A DNA stretch of 33,811 nt. Origin: an uncultured Bacteroidales bacterium (lineage in GTDB: Bacteria; Bacteroidota; Bacteroidia; Bacteroidales; Muribaculaceae). A model generated the notes under the pieces. The model searched no databases, was not told the DNA's origin, and saw nothing but the letters and a program-made list of their open reading frames with translations. Location of the stretch: contig CANPDU010000036.1 in NCBI GenBank assembly GCA_947573135.1, positions 1-33,811 on the forward strand, read 5' to 3'. A program made the position numbers and the translations under genes. The stretch's first letter is position 1; each line of letters starts with the position of its first letter. Shown one piece after another: positions 17,394 through 26,423 of the stretch.

Positions 17394-19331
17394 TTATTGA
17401 TTAATGCTCTTTTTGACTTCATCGGCCAAAAGCTCTGCAAAGGTAGTGATTTTCATCGAACCTTTATCACCTTCGCCCTGTTTTCTTACTGAAATTTCAG
17501 CATTTTGTGCTTCTTTTTCACCAACTATGAGCAAATAAGGTATACGCTTGAGCTCGTTGTCGCGAATTTTACGTCCGATTTTCTCGTTGCGGTCATCGAC
17601 GATGGCGCGGATATCATATTGGCCAAGCTGCTTGGCGACATCAAACGCATAGTCATTGAATTTCTCGCTGATAGGCAGAACAACGACCTGGTCGGGAGCA
17701 AGCCACAGCGGGAAACGTCCGGCAGTATGTTCGAGAAGAACGGCGACGAAACGCTCGAGCGAACCGAAAGGTGCACGGTGGATCATCACCGGACGGTGCT
17801 TCTGGTTGTCGGCGCCAGTATATTCGAGCTGGAAACGTTCGGGCAAGTTATAGTCTACCTGAATTGTACCTAACTGCCAACGGCGTCCGAGAGCGTCCTT
17901 TACCATAAAGTCGAGCTTGGGGCCATAGAAAGCAGCCTCGCCGAGTTCCTTACGCGCATTGAGACCTTTCTCCTCGCAAGCCTCGATAATGGCCTCCTCG
18001 GCAAGGTGCCAGTTTTCATCGCTACCGATATATTTTTCTTTGTTTTTAGGATCGCGGAGCGAGATCTGAGCCTCGAAGTTGTCGAATTTAAGAGCCTTGA
18101 AGATATAGAAAATAATATCCATAACTTTAAGGAACTCGTCTTTGATCTGCTCTGGAGCACAGAAAATATGGGCATCGTCCTGCGTAAAGCCACGCACACG
18201 AGTCAGACCGTGGAGCTCGCCGCTCTGTTCGTAACGATAGACGGTGCCAAACTCAGCGAGTCGCATAGGCAATTCGCGATATGAGCGCGGATAAGCCCGG
18301 AAGATCTCGCAGTGGTGAGGACAATTCATCGGTTTAAGCAGGTACTCCTCCCCTTCTTCAGGAGTGTGGATAGGCTGGAACGAATCCTTGCCGTATTTAG
18401 CATAGTGACCGGAAGTAACATACAGCATCTTATTGCCGATGTGCGGAGTGATCACCTGAAGATAGCCATACTGCTTCTGAATTTTACGCAGGAACTGCTC
18501 GAGACGGTCACGCAAAGCGGCTCCTTTCGGTAACCAGAGAGGCAGGCCGGCGCCAACGTTCTGAGAGAACGCAAACAGCTCCATTTCCTTGCCAAGCTTG
18601 CGGTGGTCGCGTTTTTTTGCTTCTTCCAAAAGGACGAGATACTCGTCGAGCATCTTTTTCTTGGGGAAAGAGATACCATAGACACGCACAAGCTGGTTGC
18701 GCTTTTCATCACCGCGCCAGTAAGCGCCGGCAAGCGATGTAATCTTTACAGCCTTAATAGCAGACGTGTTAGGGATATGCGGGCCACGGCAAAGATCGGT
18801 GAAGTTACCCTGAGTGTAGGTCGTAATGTGACCGTCCTCAAGTTCGGAAATCAGCTCACATTTGTACTCCTCTCCTCTGTCGCCAAACATTTTCAGCGCG
18901 TCGGTCTTAGTGATATCACGACGGATGATATCGCTCTTCTTCTGAGCGAGCTCGAGCATCTTTTTTTCTATTTTGGCGAAGTCATCGGCTGTAAGCTGAT
19001 TGTCGCCCGGATCTATGTCATAATAGAAACCGTTATCTATTGCCGGACCGATGCCGAATTTCACTCCTGGATACAACTCCTGAAGAGCTTCGGCAAGCAG
19101 ATGGGCAGAACTGTGCCAGAAAGCATGTTTGCCCTCCGGATCTTCCCATTTGAAAAGTTTGATCTCGGCGTCGCTGTCGATAGGACGCGTCAAATCCCAC
19201 TCCTGTTCGTTGACAGAAGCGGCCAAAACATCCTGTGCAAGACGAGGACTGATAGACTCGGCAATCTGAAGCGGAGTTACGCCGACTTCAAACTGCTTAA
19301 CGCTTTTATCAGGAAAAGTTATATTAATCAT
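17394..19331 (-). CDS. thrS: Threonine-tRNA ligase
   Basis: A 645-residue cytosolic class II synthetase. ATG 19331 is chosen: the further upstream ATG at 19385 lies only nine bases from the -7 promoter box and adds 18 unconserved residues. Domains: TGS (1-62), editing domain with H73 and H77 (HSSAH) and C181-R-G-P-H185, the catalytic core with MNCPHH (335-340) and [11 protein letters not shown] (381-391), which give Zn ligands C336 and H387, motif 3 [11 protein letters not shown], and an anticodon-binding domain at the C-terminus. It leads the infC-rpmI-rplT operon, a conserved gene order. No T-box leader is apparent. Confidence 0.97.
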   Translation of the reverse strand: MINITFPDKSVKQFEVGVTPLQIAESISPRLAQDVLAASVNEQEWDLTRPIDSDAEIKLFKWEDPEGKHAFWHSSAHLLAEALQELYPGVKFGIGPAIDNGFYYDIDPGDNQLTADDFAKIEKKMLELAQKKSDIIRRDITKTDALKMFGDRGEEYKCELISELEDGHITTYTQGNFTDLCRGPHIPNTSAIKAVKITSLAGAYWRGDEKRNQLVRVYGISFPKKKMLDEYLVLLEEAKKRDHRKLGKEMELFAFSQNVGAGLPLWLPKGAALRDRLEQFLRKIQKQYGYLQVITPHIGNKMLYVTSGHYAKYGKDSFQPIHTPEEGEEYLLKPMNCPHHCEIFRAYPRSYRELPMRLAEFGTVYRYEQSGELHGLTRVRGFTQDDAHIFCAPEQIKDEFLKVMDIIFYIFKALKFDNFEAQISLRDPKNKEKYIGSDENWHLAEEAIIEACEEKGLNARKELGEAAFYGPKLDFMVKDALGRRWQLGTIQVDYNLPERFQLEYTGADNQKHRPVMIHRAPFGSLERFVAVLLEHTAGRFPLWLAPDQVVVLPISEKFNDYAFDVAKQLGQYDIRAIVDDRNEKIGRKIRDNELKRIPYLLIVGEKEAQNAEISVRKQGEGDKGSMKITTFAELLADEVKKSINQ

Positions 19332-19393
19332 TTGTATTACTTTAAATATCAATTGGTAAGATGCCGAAACAATGGGCGACGGCATATCGACCG

Positions 19394-19401
19394 CAAAGAT
19401 A
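19394..19401 (-). promoter_or_regulatory. -7 promoter box for the thrS operon
   Basis: On the minus strand this reads TATCTTTG, a full -7 match; no clear -33 element is seen. The transcript would start near 19387, giving a leader of about 55 bases before thrS. Confidence 0.65.
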
Positions 19402-19496
19402 CGAAAAAATAATGAAATTCAGGCTCTAAAGCAATGCAAATGTTAACAGCAATTATTTATAAATCTAATTTTAATGTGGACCTAAACCGTCGAGAC

Positions 19497-20192
19497 CTAT
19501 ATTTGCGACTCAGTATCAATTGAATTGTCGACATTTTCATAAAATATAGCGATGCGGTACAGACCGTTTGTATCTTCTACAATGGTGAACCATACCGGTT
19601 TCCTACACATTGCTTTCAGTTTGTTGATTGCATAGGTTCTGTCAAATTCGGATCTCAACTCGGTTTCAGTCAGTCTATCAAGGTCTCCGGATATTTTTTT
19701 TAAAATCATTTCACGTATTGTACACCACCCAACTTTATCTTCATAAGGAGCCTGATAAAAGACGGCCTGATATTCTTTCTTGTTGATCGATATTTCATGT
19801 TCAATGTCCTCATCCTCCGATATTGAATCATCTGACAACGACATATATTCAGGGGAGTTTCCGAAATAGCGACATAATTCATTATACCGTGACAATATTA
19901 TATGACCGTCACTTGGTGTAACATCAAACACGGCAACTCTGAATACTTTGCCGCTTCTGATATGTAGATCAATATATACATCAGATCCGTTAAAAAGCCC
20001 TTTAAGCATTCTCTTTCCACCAAATCGGATTGTAGAGAAACCTTTCCTTTTAATGTTATCAATCATGTCCTTGCGCGCTCCGTCAACAGGAATGCCAAGA
20101 AAAGATGTAACATCTACCCGCAAATCATTATTCCGTAAGCCGGGAAAGCCGGTCAACATTTTTTTTATCCCCAAATCTGATGATTTACTCAT
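19497..20192 (-). CDS. Hypothetical protein next to the element
   Basis: A 231-residue protein from ATG 20192 (an upstream ATG at 20234 would add 14 residues). No family recognised. It is soluble, with no signal peptide or membrane helix; an N-terminal basic part with short beta strands (about 40-105), an acidic spacer (about residues 115-135, S-D-D-S-I-S-E-D-E-D) and a mixed C-terminal domain. It is more A+T-rich than thrS and reads away from the integrase. A possible -7 box (minus-strand TATATTTG, 20317-20324) lies about 125 bases upstream of the start. It could be an element gene at the left edge or an older chromosomal insertion. Confidence 0.6.
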   Translation of the reverse strand: MSKSSDLGIKKMLTGFPGLRNNDLRVDVTSFLGIPVDGARKDMIDNIKRKGFSTIRFGGKRMLKGLFNGSDVYIDLHIRSGKVFRVAVFDVTPSDGHIILSRYNELCRYFGNSPEYMSLSDDSISEDEDIEHEISINKKEYQAVFYQAPYEDKVGWCTIREMILKKISGDLDRLTETELRSEFDRTYAINKLKAMCRKPVWFTIVEDTNGLYRIAIFYENVDNSIDTESQI

Positions 20193-20410
20193 GGCAATAA
20201 TCAATTTGTGACGCCCCAGTTCCATAAGCGTCATTTACCACGAAGTGTGGAACTGCAATATGTGTTTCAAAAAGAGGAAAAAGAAGTAAGAATTGAAAAG
20301 AAAAACATAACAAAAGCAAATATAACCACTAATTCACAGTACTTTATATGGTATCAGTTTTGGGGATAACTTCTTAATTTGTTTTAATCCGTTTCAAGTT
20401 TCTTCGGGAT

Positions 20411-20445
20411 ATATGGGAACATATACGGGAATTTATATACCTTTG
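20411..20445 (+). promoter_or_regulatory. Integrase promoter with nearby short repeats
   Basis: TACCTTTG (20438-20445) matches the -7 box 26 bases before the first integrase. No TTTG is seen at -33. ATATGGGAA (20411-20419) and TACGGGAA (20424-20431) form a short imperfect repeat and could be recombinase or regulator sites. The sequence TACCTTTGC also resembles the core of CTnDOT-type attachment sites, which coincide with -7 boxes, so it cannot be assigned to one role. Confidence 0.42.
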
Positions 20446-20471
20446 CGATGTAAACCAAAAACGCATTACCG

Positions 20472-21770
20472 ATGAAAGTTTCCGTCTATCTGAAAAAGTG
20501 TTCCTTGACGACCTCGAACATCTGCTTCCGTGTCCGTGAGAAGAATGTGGATATAAAGGTGGTTTCGTCTCTTACAGTTCATGACAAGTACTGGGATGCA
20601 GATACCCTAAGTTATAAACGCACGACAGCCGTACCTGCCACCGACCAAAAACGCCTGCCCGAGCAGATTGCCACCATCATCGAGAAAGTGGAGAAGACCT
20701 TTTCGGACAAGGCGGACAGCAAATGGCTGAAGCAGGTTATCGAAGATGTGCTGTATCCTGCACGCGCCTTCGAACGCAACCATCCAACTCTGCTCTATCG
20801 TGTTCATGAATATTTGGAGAAGTACGAAGGGGCTGATAGAACCAAAGAGCATATCATACGTTTCGAGCGCAAGATGTCCCGCTATCACGACTACCAACGG
20901 GAAATACTGGGTAATCGTGACTTCACGCTCTTTGTGGAGACTGTCACACTGGAACAGATGAACGGTTTCCGGGATTATGTCGCGAATGAGTACCTGCTGC
21001 GTCAGGAGCATCCTGAGTTCTATGTTCCCCGTATGCTTATCAACCACAAGCCCAAGCCGCTCTCCAACACGACCGTCATCAACATTATGAACTTCTTCTG
21101 TACATTCCTGCACTGGTGCAAGAGGATGAAGTATTCCGACAACGAGGTGTATGCACTCTACGGCTGCAAGGAACCGACATACGGGGACCCGTTCTACCTT
21201 ACTTCGGAGGAAAGGAATGTCCTGTACGATGCGGATTTGAGTGACAATCCTAAACTGGCGGTCATCCGGGATATATTCGTGTTCCACTGCTATATCGGCT
21301 GTCGCGTTGGAGACCTTTACCGGCTGACAAGGGAAAACATCAAGGACGGCTTTCTGGAATACATGCCACAGAAAACGAAAAAGTGTCAGGCAAAGACAGT
21401 CAGAGTCCCCTTGCACGAAAAGGCCTTGAAGATACTGGAACGCTATGATGTAAACGCGGACAGGCTGTTTCCTTTCAAGCCCATACATACCTATAATCTT
21501 GGCATACGAGAACTTTTGAAGTATTGCGGCATTGACCGTATGGTCACCATCCTTGACACGCACGGCTATAATACCGTACAAAAACCATTGTATGAAGTCG
21601 CCAGCAGCCATACGGCACGCAAGACCTTTGTAGGCAACCTGTACAAACAGGTCCCCGATCCGAATCTGATCGCTTCCCTGTCGGGACACGTGGAAGGAAG
21701 CCGAGCGTTCAGGCGATACCGCACCATAGACGATGACATGAAGCGGAAACTGGTAGAAATGATAAACTAA
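20472..21770 (+). CDS. Tyrosine recombinase/integrase, first of two
   Basis: A 432-residue site-specific recombinase expected to integrate and excise the element. An arm-binding N-terminal domain (about 1-100), a SAM-like core-binding domain (about 105-220) and a catalytic domain (240-432) are seen. Catalytic residues appear intact: R278 (G-C-R-V-G-D-L-Y), a Lys near 301-304, H380-x-x-R383 (SSHTARKTF), H406 (S-G-H-V-E) and nucleophile Y416. The size and the GDPFYLT and NLYKQV..DPNLIAS blocks are typical of Bacteroides integrases. The second recombinase begins 13 bases later. Confidence 0.92.
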   Translation: MKVSVYLKKCSLTTSNICFRVREKNVDIKVVSSLTVHDKYWDADTLSYKRTTAVPATDQKRLPEQIATIIEKVEKTFSDKADSKWLKQVIEDVLYPARAFERNHPTLLYRVHEYLEKYEGADRTKEHIIRFERKMSRYHDYQREILGNRDFTLFVETVTLEQMNGFRDYVANEYLLRQEHPEFYVPRMLINHKPKPLSNTTVINIMNFFCTFLHWCKRMKYSDNEVYALYGCKEPTYGDPFYLTSEERNVLYDADLSDNPKLAVIRDIFVFHCYIGCRVGDLYRLTRENIKDGFLEYMPQKTKKCQAKTVRVPLHEKALKILERYDVNADRLFPFKPIHTYNLGIRELLKYCGIDRMVTILDTHGYNTVQKPLYEVASSHTARKTFVGNLYKQVPDPNLIASLSGHVEGSRAFRRYRTIDDDMKRKLVEMIN

Positions 21771-21775
21771 GGAGG
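21769..21775 (+). promoter_or_regulatory. Strong Shine-Dalgarno before the second integrase
   Basis: AAGGAGG lies eight bases before ATG 21784 and overlaps the first integrase stop codon. Such a full match is unusual in Bacteroidetes, where most genes here lack one, and it supports coupled translation of the second recombinase. Confidence 0.7.
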
Positions 21776-21783
21776 AAATATAT

Positions 21784-23115
21784 ATGAAAGTAACGGCATT
21801 CATCAGAAAGACATCGGCCAAGAACAATGTGACGGATCTGGCACACGTCTATTTCCGTGTCCGGGATATTGGCGGAGTCGATATAAAAGCGGCAAGCGAG
21901 CTTTCCATCAGCCCCAATCACTGGAGCGCGGAGAAACAGGGCTACAAGCCACGTGTGGCTCTGGTATCGGAAGAGAAGCGGATGAACTTTGACAGGGACA
22001 TCCAGCAAATCACCCACCTTATCACAAAGGAGTACCACCGTGGTGTGGACGGGAACTGGCTGAAAAGACTGATAGAGGAATACCACCATCCCGACATCAA
22101 CGCAAGGGGCGGCAACAAAGCCGAAGAATACCATCTCGTCTATCAGATCAGCCGGTATATCGCAGAAAACACTTTGGCGGACGACAGCTACAAGCACCAT
22201 CTTGGCAATATAGACAAGATAAGCCGTTACGAGCGTTTCCAGCATGAAGTACTGCACCGCAGAGGCTTTAAGTTGTGTATTGACACGATTACCGCCGATG
22301 ATTTGCGGGAGTTCAAGAGCTGGCTACAGGAGGAACATAATCTTGCCGGACAATATCCATTGTTCTATAAGGATGTGGAAAAGCAGAAATACGAGCAGAT
22401 CCGCTCCGAGAACAGCATTACAGGCTATTTTTACCGGATAAGGACGGTTGTCAAGTGGTGCATCAAGCGCGGGCTGACAAGAAACAATCCGTTTGACCAG
22501 TACCAGATAACCCAACCTATGTACGGCGACCCGTTTTATCTGACCCTCGAAGAGAGGGACAGGGTTTACTATGCCGACCTGAGCGGTCTGGGGGCCACCC
22601 ATCCGGTCTATCGGGACATATTCATGTTCCAGTGCCTGATCGGTTGCCGCGTCAGCGACCTGAACAGACTGACCAAAGCCAATGTCGTGGACGGATGTGT
22701 GGAATATATTCCACAGAAGACCAAAATGGAACACGCCAATACAGTTAGAGTTCCGCTCAACCAAAAGGCTTTGGACATACTGGAGAGATATAAGGACTTG
22801 GAAGACGCATTACTTCCCCGGTTCTCTCATTTCGGTTACAACAAGAAGATAAAGGAGATTCTCAAATATGTGGGCATAGACCGCATGGTGAGAGTCCTCG
22901 ACCCGAAGACACGCGAGGATGTGGCACGGCCTTTATACGAGGTGGCAACCACCCATACGGCACGAAAGACTTTTATAGGCAACTTATATAAGCAGGTCAA
23001 AGACCCGAACCTGATCGCCTCCATGTCGGGGCATTCGGAAGGTAGCCGGGCTTTTGTACGATACCGCAAGATTGATGACGATATGAAAAAGGAACTGGTA
23101 AACCTATTGGATTGA
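21784..23115 (+). CDS. Tyrosine recombinase/integrase, second of two
   Basis: A 443-residue paralogue of the upstream integrase with the same domain order. Catalytic residues are intact: R289 (G-C-R-V-S-D-L), a Lys at about 312, H391-x-x-R394 (HTARKTF), H417 (S-G-H-S-E) and Y427. The last 55 residues are very close to the first integrase (E-V-A-x-x-H-T-A-R-K-T-F, N-L-Y-K-Q-V, E-G-S-R-A-F), while the arm-binding domain differs strongly, so the two probably recognise different arm sites or work as a pair, as reported for elements that need two recombinases. Confidence 0.92.
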   Translation: MKVTAFIRKTSAKNNVTDLAHVYFRVRDIGGVDIKAASELSISPNHWSAEKQGYKPRVALVSEEKRMNFDRDIQQITHLITKEYHRGVDGNWLKRLIEEYHHPDINARGGNKAEEYHLVYQISRYIAENTLADDSYKHHLGNIDKISRYERFQHEVLHRRGFKLCIDTITADDLREFKSWLQEEHNLAGQYPLFYKDVEKQKYEQIRSENSITGYFYRIRTVVKWCIKRGLTRNNPFDQYQITQPMYGDPFYLTLEERDRVYYADLSGLGATHPVYRDIFMFQCLIGCRVSDLNRLTKANVVDGCVEYIPQKTKMEHANTVRVPLNQKALDILERYKDLEDALLPRFSHFGYNKKIKEILKYVGIDRMVRVLDPKTREDVARPLYEVATTHTARKTFIGNLYKQVKDPNLIASMSGHSEGSRAFVRYRKIDDDMKKELVNLLD

Positions 23116-23170
23116 CCGTTTCCCTCTTTTCTAATATCCCTTTTTATTCTTGATAATAATATAATACACT

Positions 23171-24319
23171 ATGAATATGGATGAACGAAAATTGACATAC
23201 GACCAGTTCAAGGCGGATATCCTTCATTGGAAGAACACGCACAGAGAGGAATACAACCGTTTCGCGCGACTGATGACAAACGGGGACGAGAGGCAGTACC
23301 TTGACATCTGTAAGGCCATATTCAGACAACTGCCCAGAATCAAGACTGAATGGGAGTTATGTTGGGATGATGACAATAAGGGGAATTTTGAGAATATAGA
23401 CCTCATGTTCAAAGAGGATGCAGTACCCAAGCGGATAGTGGAGTTATACCATGAACAGAGGGAGGGGAGTAATCCTTTGCATGATACAGCTCCGGCCACA
23501 TTATGGGACAGGATAAAATCCATTTTCAGCAGCAAGCCCGAAGAACCGCGCATTATCCTTTCAGCACCTCTTGTGTTGAGCTGGCTGTACTACGGAAAGA
23601 GTTTCGAGGCGATGGTCAGCATGGTTAGCAAACAGGCAGGGAATCCGGAAGTAGACGAAGCGGACAGACAAAGCTGTTCTTTTGTTACCCGACAAATCAT
23701 TAGCGTCTCCATCAAAAGTGGTTTCCGTACCCGTACCGACTGGGACGAATATTTCGCCATGAACGAAGCCGTTAAAGAAAATCGCATCGGTGAATGGGCC
23801 TTGCAATCCGCAACAGCCGAAATGGAATCCGATACAGACAGTAACGTTGGTGGCGCGGAATCAACAGATTCCGGCATTGATGCAACATCAAAGATACAGC
23901 GTACAGCCGGAAGGAAAAAGATACAGGAAAGCCCTCTTATAGATTATCTTAATTGCAAGAACAAAACGGAGGTCCTGCAATGTCTCCGCAGTTTTGTTTC
24001 CATTAACAGGAGTGCCGTCCATCAGGCATTGCCGTACTATGTACTGAAAGAATTGCGGCTGGTGGATGGTATGCATGCCGCCAAAGAATACAGCGTTGGA
24101 TTGACCCTGCAATTTCCGGATTTGCCGTCTTTGAAGAGCGAAAGTGCCATACGACAGGCCGTCGGGTCCCTGAAAACGTCAAGGCACATAATCAAGGACG
24201 GGAAAGACCAGTCCGCACCACTTATAGAAAGTGACGAAAACCGGGAACTGTTCCGGACATTGGCAGAGGAAATCAGAGGCATTATCAGAACAGATGAAGA
24301 AACAGATATTGCGGAATAA
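23171..24319 (+). CDS. Hypothetical protein of mobile elements (possibly DUF6043)
   Basis: A 382-residue soluble protein with ATG 23171 and, two codons on, 23177 as alternatives. The N-terminus (about 1-190) is helical, opening with L-H-W-K-N-T-H-R-E-E-Y-N-R-F, a form I associate with DUF6043 proteins found beside Bacteroides integrases; this assignment is from memory. A low-complexity Ser/Asp/Gly/Thr linker (about 210-240) is followed by a second helical domain (about 255-380). There is no signal peptide, membrane segment or catalytic motif. Position between integrase and excisionase genes suggests a role in control or DNA processing of the element. Confidence 0.65.
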   Translation: MNMDERKLTYDQFKADILHWKNTHREEYNRFARLMTNGDERQYLDICKAIFRQLPRIKTEWELCWDDDNKGNFENIDLMFKEDAVPKRIVELYHEQREGSNPLHDTAPATLWDRIKSIFSSKPEEPRIILSAPLVLSWLYYGKSFEAMVSMVSKQAGNPEVDEADRQSCSFVTRQIISVSIKSGFRTRTDWDEYFAMNEAVKENRIGEWALQSATAEMESDTDSNVGGAESTDSGIDATSKIQRTAGRKKIQESPLIDYLNCKNKTEVLQCLRSFVSINRSAVHQALPYYVLKELRLVDGMHAAKEYSVGLTLQFPDLPSLKSESAIRQAVGSLKTSRHIIKDGKDQSAPLIESDENRELFRTLAEEIRGIIRTDEETDIAE

Positions 24320-24340
24320 GGTAAAATAAGGCTGTTTTAT

Positions 24341-24379
24341 ATTGTCATGCAGTCTTAAATCGTCATGACAATTTAAGAC
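24341..24379. repeat. Two interleaved perfect inverted repeats
   Basis: ATTGTCATG (24341-24349) is complementary to CATGACAAT (24364-24372), and GTCTTAAAT (24352-24360) to ATTTAAGAC (24371-24379). The order is A-B-A'-B', so the pairs cannot form one nested hairpin: the RNA could make a pseudoknot or switch between two stems, or the DNA could hold two overlapping palindromic binding sites. It lies 20 bases after the hypothetical gene and about 160 bases before the HTH gene. Confidence 0.7.
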
Positions 24380-24414
24380 AAAGCATTATATATCAAATAG
24401 TTTCAATTCATACA

Positions 24415-24465
24415 TACTTTTGCACCGTCAATCCTTTCCCCGAAGGTTGGCGGTGCTTCTCTTTT
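24415..24465 (+). terminator. Promoter-like box followed at once by a terminator-type hairpin (possible attenuator)
   Basis: TACTTTTG (24415-24422) fits the -7 consensus. The hairpin uses 24422-24436 and 24443-24456, pairing 14 bp with one G-U pair and one bulged base around a 6-base loop, then TTCTCTTTT. If transcription starts near 24429 the hairpin would be partly lost; if it comes from further upstream, the hairpin would end it about 70 bases before the HTH gene. Confidence 0.65.
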
Positions 24466-24535
24466 ACAAGCCATCGGAAGTGAGGCATCAGGGAACTTTT
24501 ACAGATGGTCGTGATAAATTTCAAAACTGACATTT

Positions 24536-24889
24536 ATGATTACCATAGAAACTCTGGTCGAACAGGGAGCTAATGTAAAACTGGAAATTACTCCCTCGGA
24601 CCTCAAGATGTTTGCCGAATCCATCGTACAGCGTACCATCCTGGCACAGCAGGAAGAGCATAAGGCAGTAATGCAGCGTGAAGCGGAAGAAGTCTATCTC
24701 AACACGAAGCAAGTCCGGGAACTGCTGAACGTATGCGAAGGCACGCTCAACCTGTGGGCGAAGCGCGGCTACCTCGTGCCTGTCAAGGTAGGCAATAAGA
24801 ATATGTATGCCAAGTCGGATGTACGCCGCGTGCAGACAGGGGGCAAGTCCGAAAGTGTAATATCCTATTGCAAGAAGAAAAATGGCTGA
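24536..24889 (+). CDS. Excisionase-like helix-turn-helix protein
   Basis: A 117-residue protein. Residues 1-55 are helical and acidic. About 55-105 form a winged HTH of the MerR/excisionase (HTH_17) type: Y-L-N-T-K-Q-V-R-E-L-L-N-V, then TLNLWAKRGYLVPVKVGNKN and a final Y-A-K-S-D-V. Such proteins in Bacteroides mobilizable elements regulate or assist excision by bending DNA with the integrase. It overlaps the next gene by eight bases, indicating coupling. Confidence 0.85.
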   Translation: MITIETLVEQGANVKLEITPSDLKMFAESIVQRTILAQQEEHKAVMQREAEEVYLNTKQVRELLNVCEGTLNLWAKRGYLVPVKVGNKNMYAKSDVRRVQTGGKSESVISYCKKKNG

Positions 24890-26309
24890 CATGAAAAACA
24901 GCCGGCTTGAACTGTGTAACCGAATCCGCATGGAGGCGGAGCATACCGAAGACACAGGTTTTCCTTTGGACACATTCCCTCAGGCCGTACAGTCCGTTAT
25001 ACTTGACATGACCAAATACGAGAACTACATGATTGAGTTCATCGCGACGTCCATGCTGTCGGCAGCATCGACAGCCTTGGGCGGTACTTACCGTATCCGT
25101 ATCAAAAGCGACTGGCAGAGCAACGGCGCACTGTACATCATTCTGGTGGGCCGTCCCGGACTAGGCAAGACCCCACCGCTGGAAGCCGCATACCGTCCAA
25201 TCCGTAAACATGACTATGCCCTTTTCAAGGCGTATGAGGCAGAAGTGGAAGCATGGAAAGCGGCAGGAGAAAACGGAAAGAAACCTGTTCTTCACCGTAC
25301 CATCGTATCCGACTTCACACCCGAATCGCTTCTACAGACACATAACAACAATCCACGGAGTGTTGCCATTCTGGTGGACGAGATTATGGGCATGTTCAAT
25401 TCCGCCAACCGCTACACGAACGGGCAGCTCATAGAGCAATTGCTGACCGCATGGAGTGGCGGGGCCTTGGATGTAATAAGGGTAAGCAATTCCACTCCTG
25501 TACACATAGAACGCCCATGTATCAATATCATCGGGACTGCACAGACCAAACGTATGCACGAACTTCTCAAAAAAGGATTCGAGGAAAACGGACTGCTTGA
25601 CCGTATCCTGTTCGTGCTTCCCAAATCCCGGGAAGTGTCAAAATGGACAAACCGGGATGATGACGGAGAAAAGACCTCTTTAGCAGCAAAACGTTGGGAA
25701 AAGATACTGAACAAGGTGCTTGCCTTGGATTATAATGCCGAAACGGAAGGAGATGGAATGGAAGAACACGCCGCCCATGTGCTTTCCATGAACAGTGAAG
25801 CCAAAGAGTATTTCTTCTCCTGGTGGAACGAAAAAGTGGAACGTATCAACCGGATAGAGGATGATGCCGACGTTGACAGCCGGGAGATGAAACATCCGGC
25901 TCATGTGGCACGGATGGCTCTGATTATCCAAGTCCTGAGGTATGCTTCCGATGAAAGCCACCTGCAGTTTGTGGATCCGGTGTCGGTGAAAGCCGCTATC
26001 CGACTGAATGACTATTTCGAGGATTCATACATACGAATCCGTTCCTTCGTGGCAGACAATACTTGTGAAGAGCCTCCCAAAGTATTGTTGTCGTTGTTAC
26101 CCGATACCTTCGATACGAAAACGGCCATAGCGGTCGGTAAGGAACTGCAGAACATCAGCGAGCGCACGGTGATGAACTATCTCAGGGAGTTGTGTCACAG
26201 CAGGCTCTTGAAAAAGTCCAAAGCCGGGCATTACGAGAAAATGGTGTATGGATCCGGTAAATATTCCATAAACGAAAATGAACCATCAACCCAAAACTGC
26301 AATGAATGA
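24882..26309 (+). CDS. DUF3987 P-loop ATPase (primase/helicase-like)
   Basis: A 475-residue protein. Walker A is GRPGLGKT (residues 90-97) and Walker B is VAILVDE (161-167), followed by a sensor-like NIIGTAQ (215-221), in the arrangement of DUF3987 proteins. A helical C-terminal domain (about 380-460) includes a probable winged-helix segment (A-V-G-K-E-L-Q-N-I-S-E-R-T-V-M-N-Y-L). These proteins are standard in Bacteroidetes integrative elements and probably work with the downstream TOPRIM-like protein in element DNA replication; direct evidence for the family is limited. Its stop overlaps a spurious ATG at 26306. Confidence 0.88.
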   Translation: MADMKNSRLELCNRIRMEAEHTEDTGFPLDTFPQAVQSVILDMTKYENYMIEFIATSMLSAASTALGGTYRIRIKSDWQSNGALYIILVGRPGLGKTPPLEAAYRPIRKHDYALFKAYEAEVEAWKAAGENGKKPVLHRTIVSDFTPESLLQTHNNNPRSVAILVDEIMGMFNSANRYTNGQLIEQLLTAWSGGALDVIRVSNSTPVHIERPCINIIGTAQTKRMHELLKKGFEENGLLDRILFVLPKSREVSKWTNRDDDGEKTSLAAKRWEKILNKVLALDYNAETEGDGMEEHAAHVLSMNSEAKEYFFSWWNEKVERINRIEDDADVDSREMKHPAHVARMALIIQVLRYASDESHLQFVDPVSVKAAIRLNDYFEDSYIRIRSFVADNTCEEPPKVLLSLLPDTFDTKTAIAVGKELQNISERTVMNYLRELCHSRLLKKSKAGHYEKMVYGSGKYSINENEPSTQNCNE

Positions 26310-26423
26310 CCCCGCGTTGCAGCTTGCAGTTTCTTCAGTCTTGCAGTCTTGGGGCTCTGAAAACGATGTTTTCCTGCAAAACTGCAAGGACTGCAGACTG
26401 CAAATGGCGTTTTGGATTTGCAG
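26297..26423. repeat. Cluster of CTGCAA/TTGCAG motifs with interleaved inverted repeats
   Basis: CTGCAA is at 26297, 26374, 26382 and 26398, CTGCAG at 26391, and TTGCAG at 26317, 26324, 26341 and 26418: nine copies in 127 bases. Longer pairs exist: CTTGCAGTTT (26323-26332) with AAACTGCAAG (26379-26388), and TTGCAGTCT (26341-26349) with AGACTGCAA (26395-26403), again in A-B-A'-B' order. Spacings of 7-9 bases occur inside each half. This resembles an iteron array, a replication origin or a multi-site operator. Confidence 0.75.

Noticed and set aside
19393-19402. CTnDOT-like core GTATCTTTGC as a definite attachment site
   Set aside because: The same pattern is the normal -7 promoter sequence, expected before thrS; without a second copy at the other end it cannot be called an attachment site.
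18603-19412. 269-residue plus-strand frame opposite thrS
   Set aside because: thrS motifs are complete across the same bases; the plus frame shows no homology-like pattern.
19332-20471. tRNA gene as integration target
   Set aside because: No cloverleaf or T-loop sequence was seen on either strand near the integrase.
20607-21827. 406-residue open frame on the minus strand opposite the first integrase
   Set aside because: Fully covers an integrase with intact catalytic motifs; the translation has no recognisable domain and looks like a codon-bias shadow.
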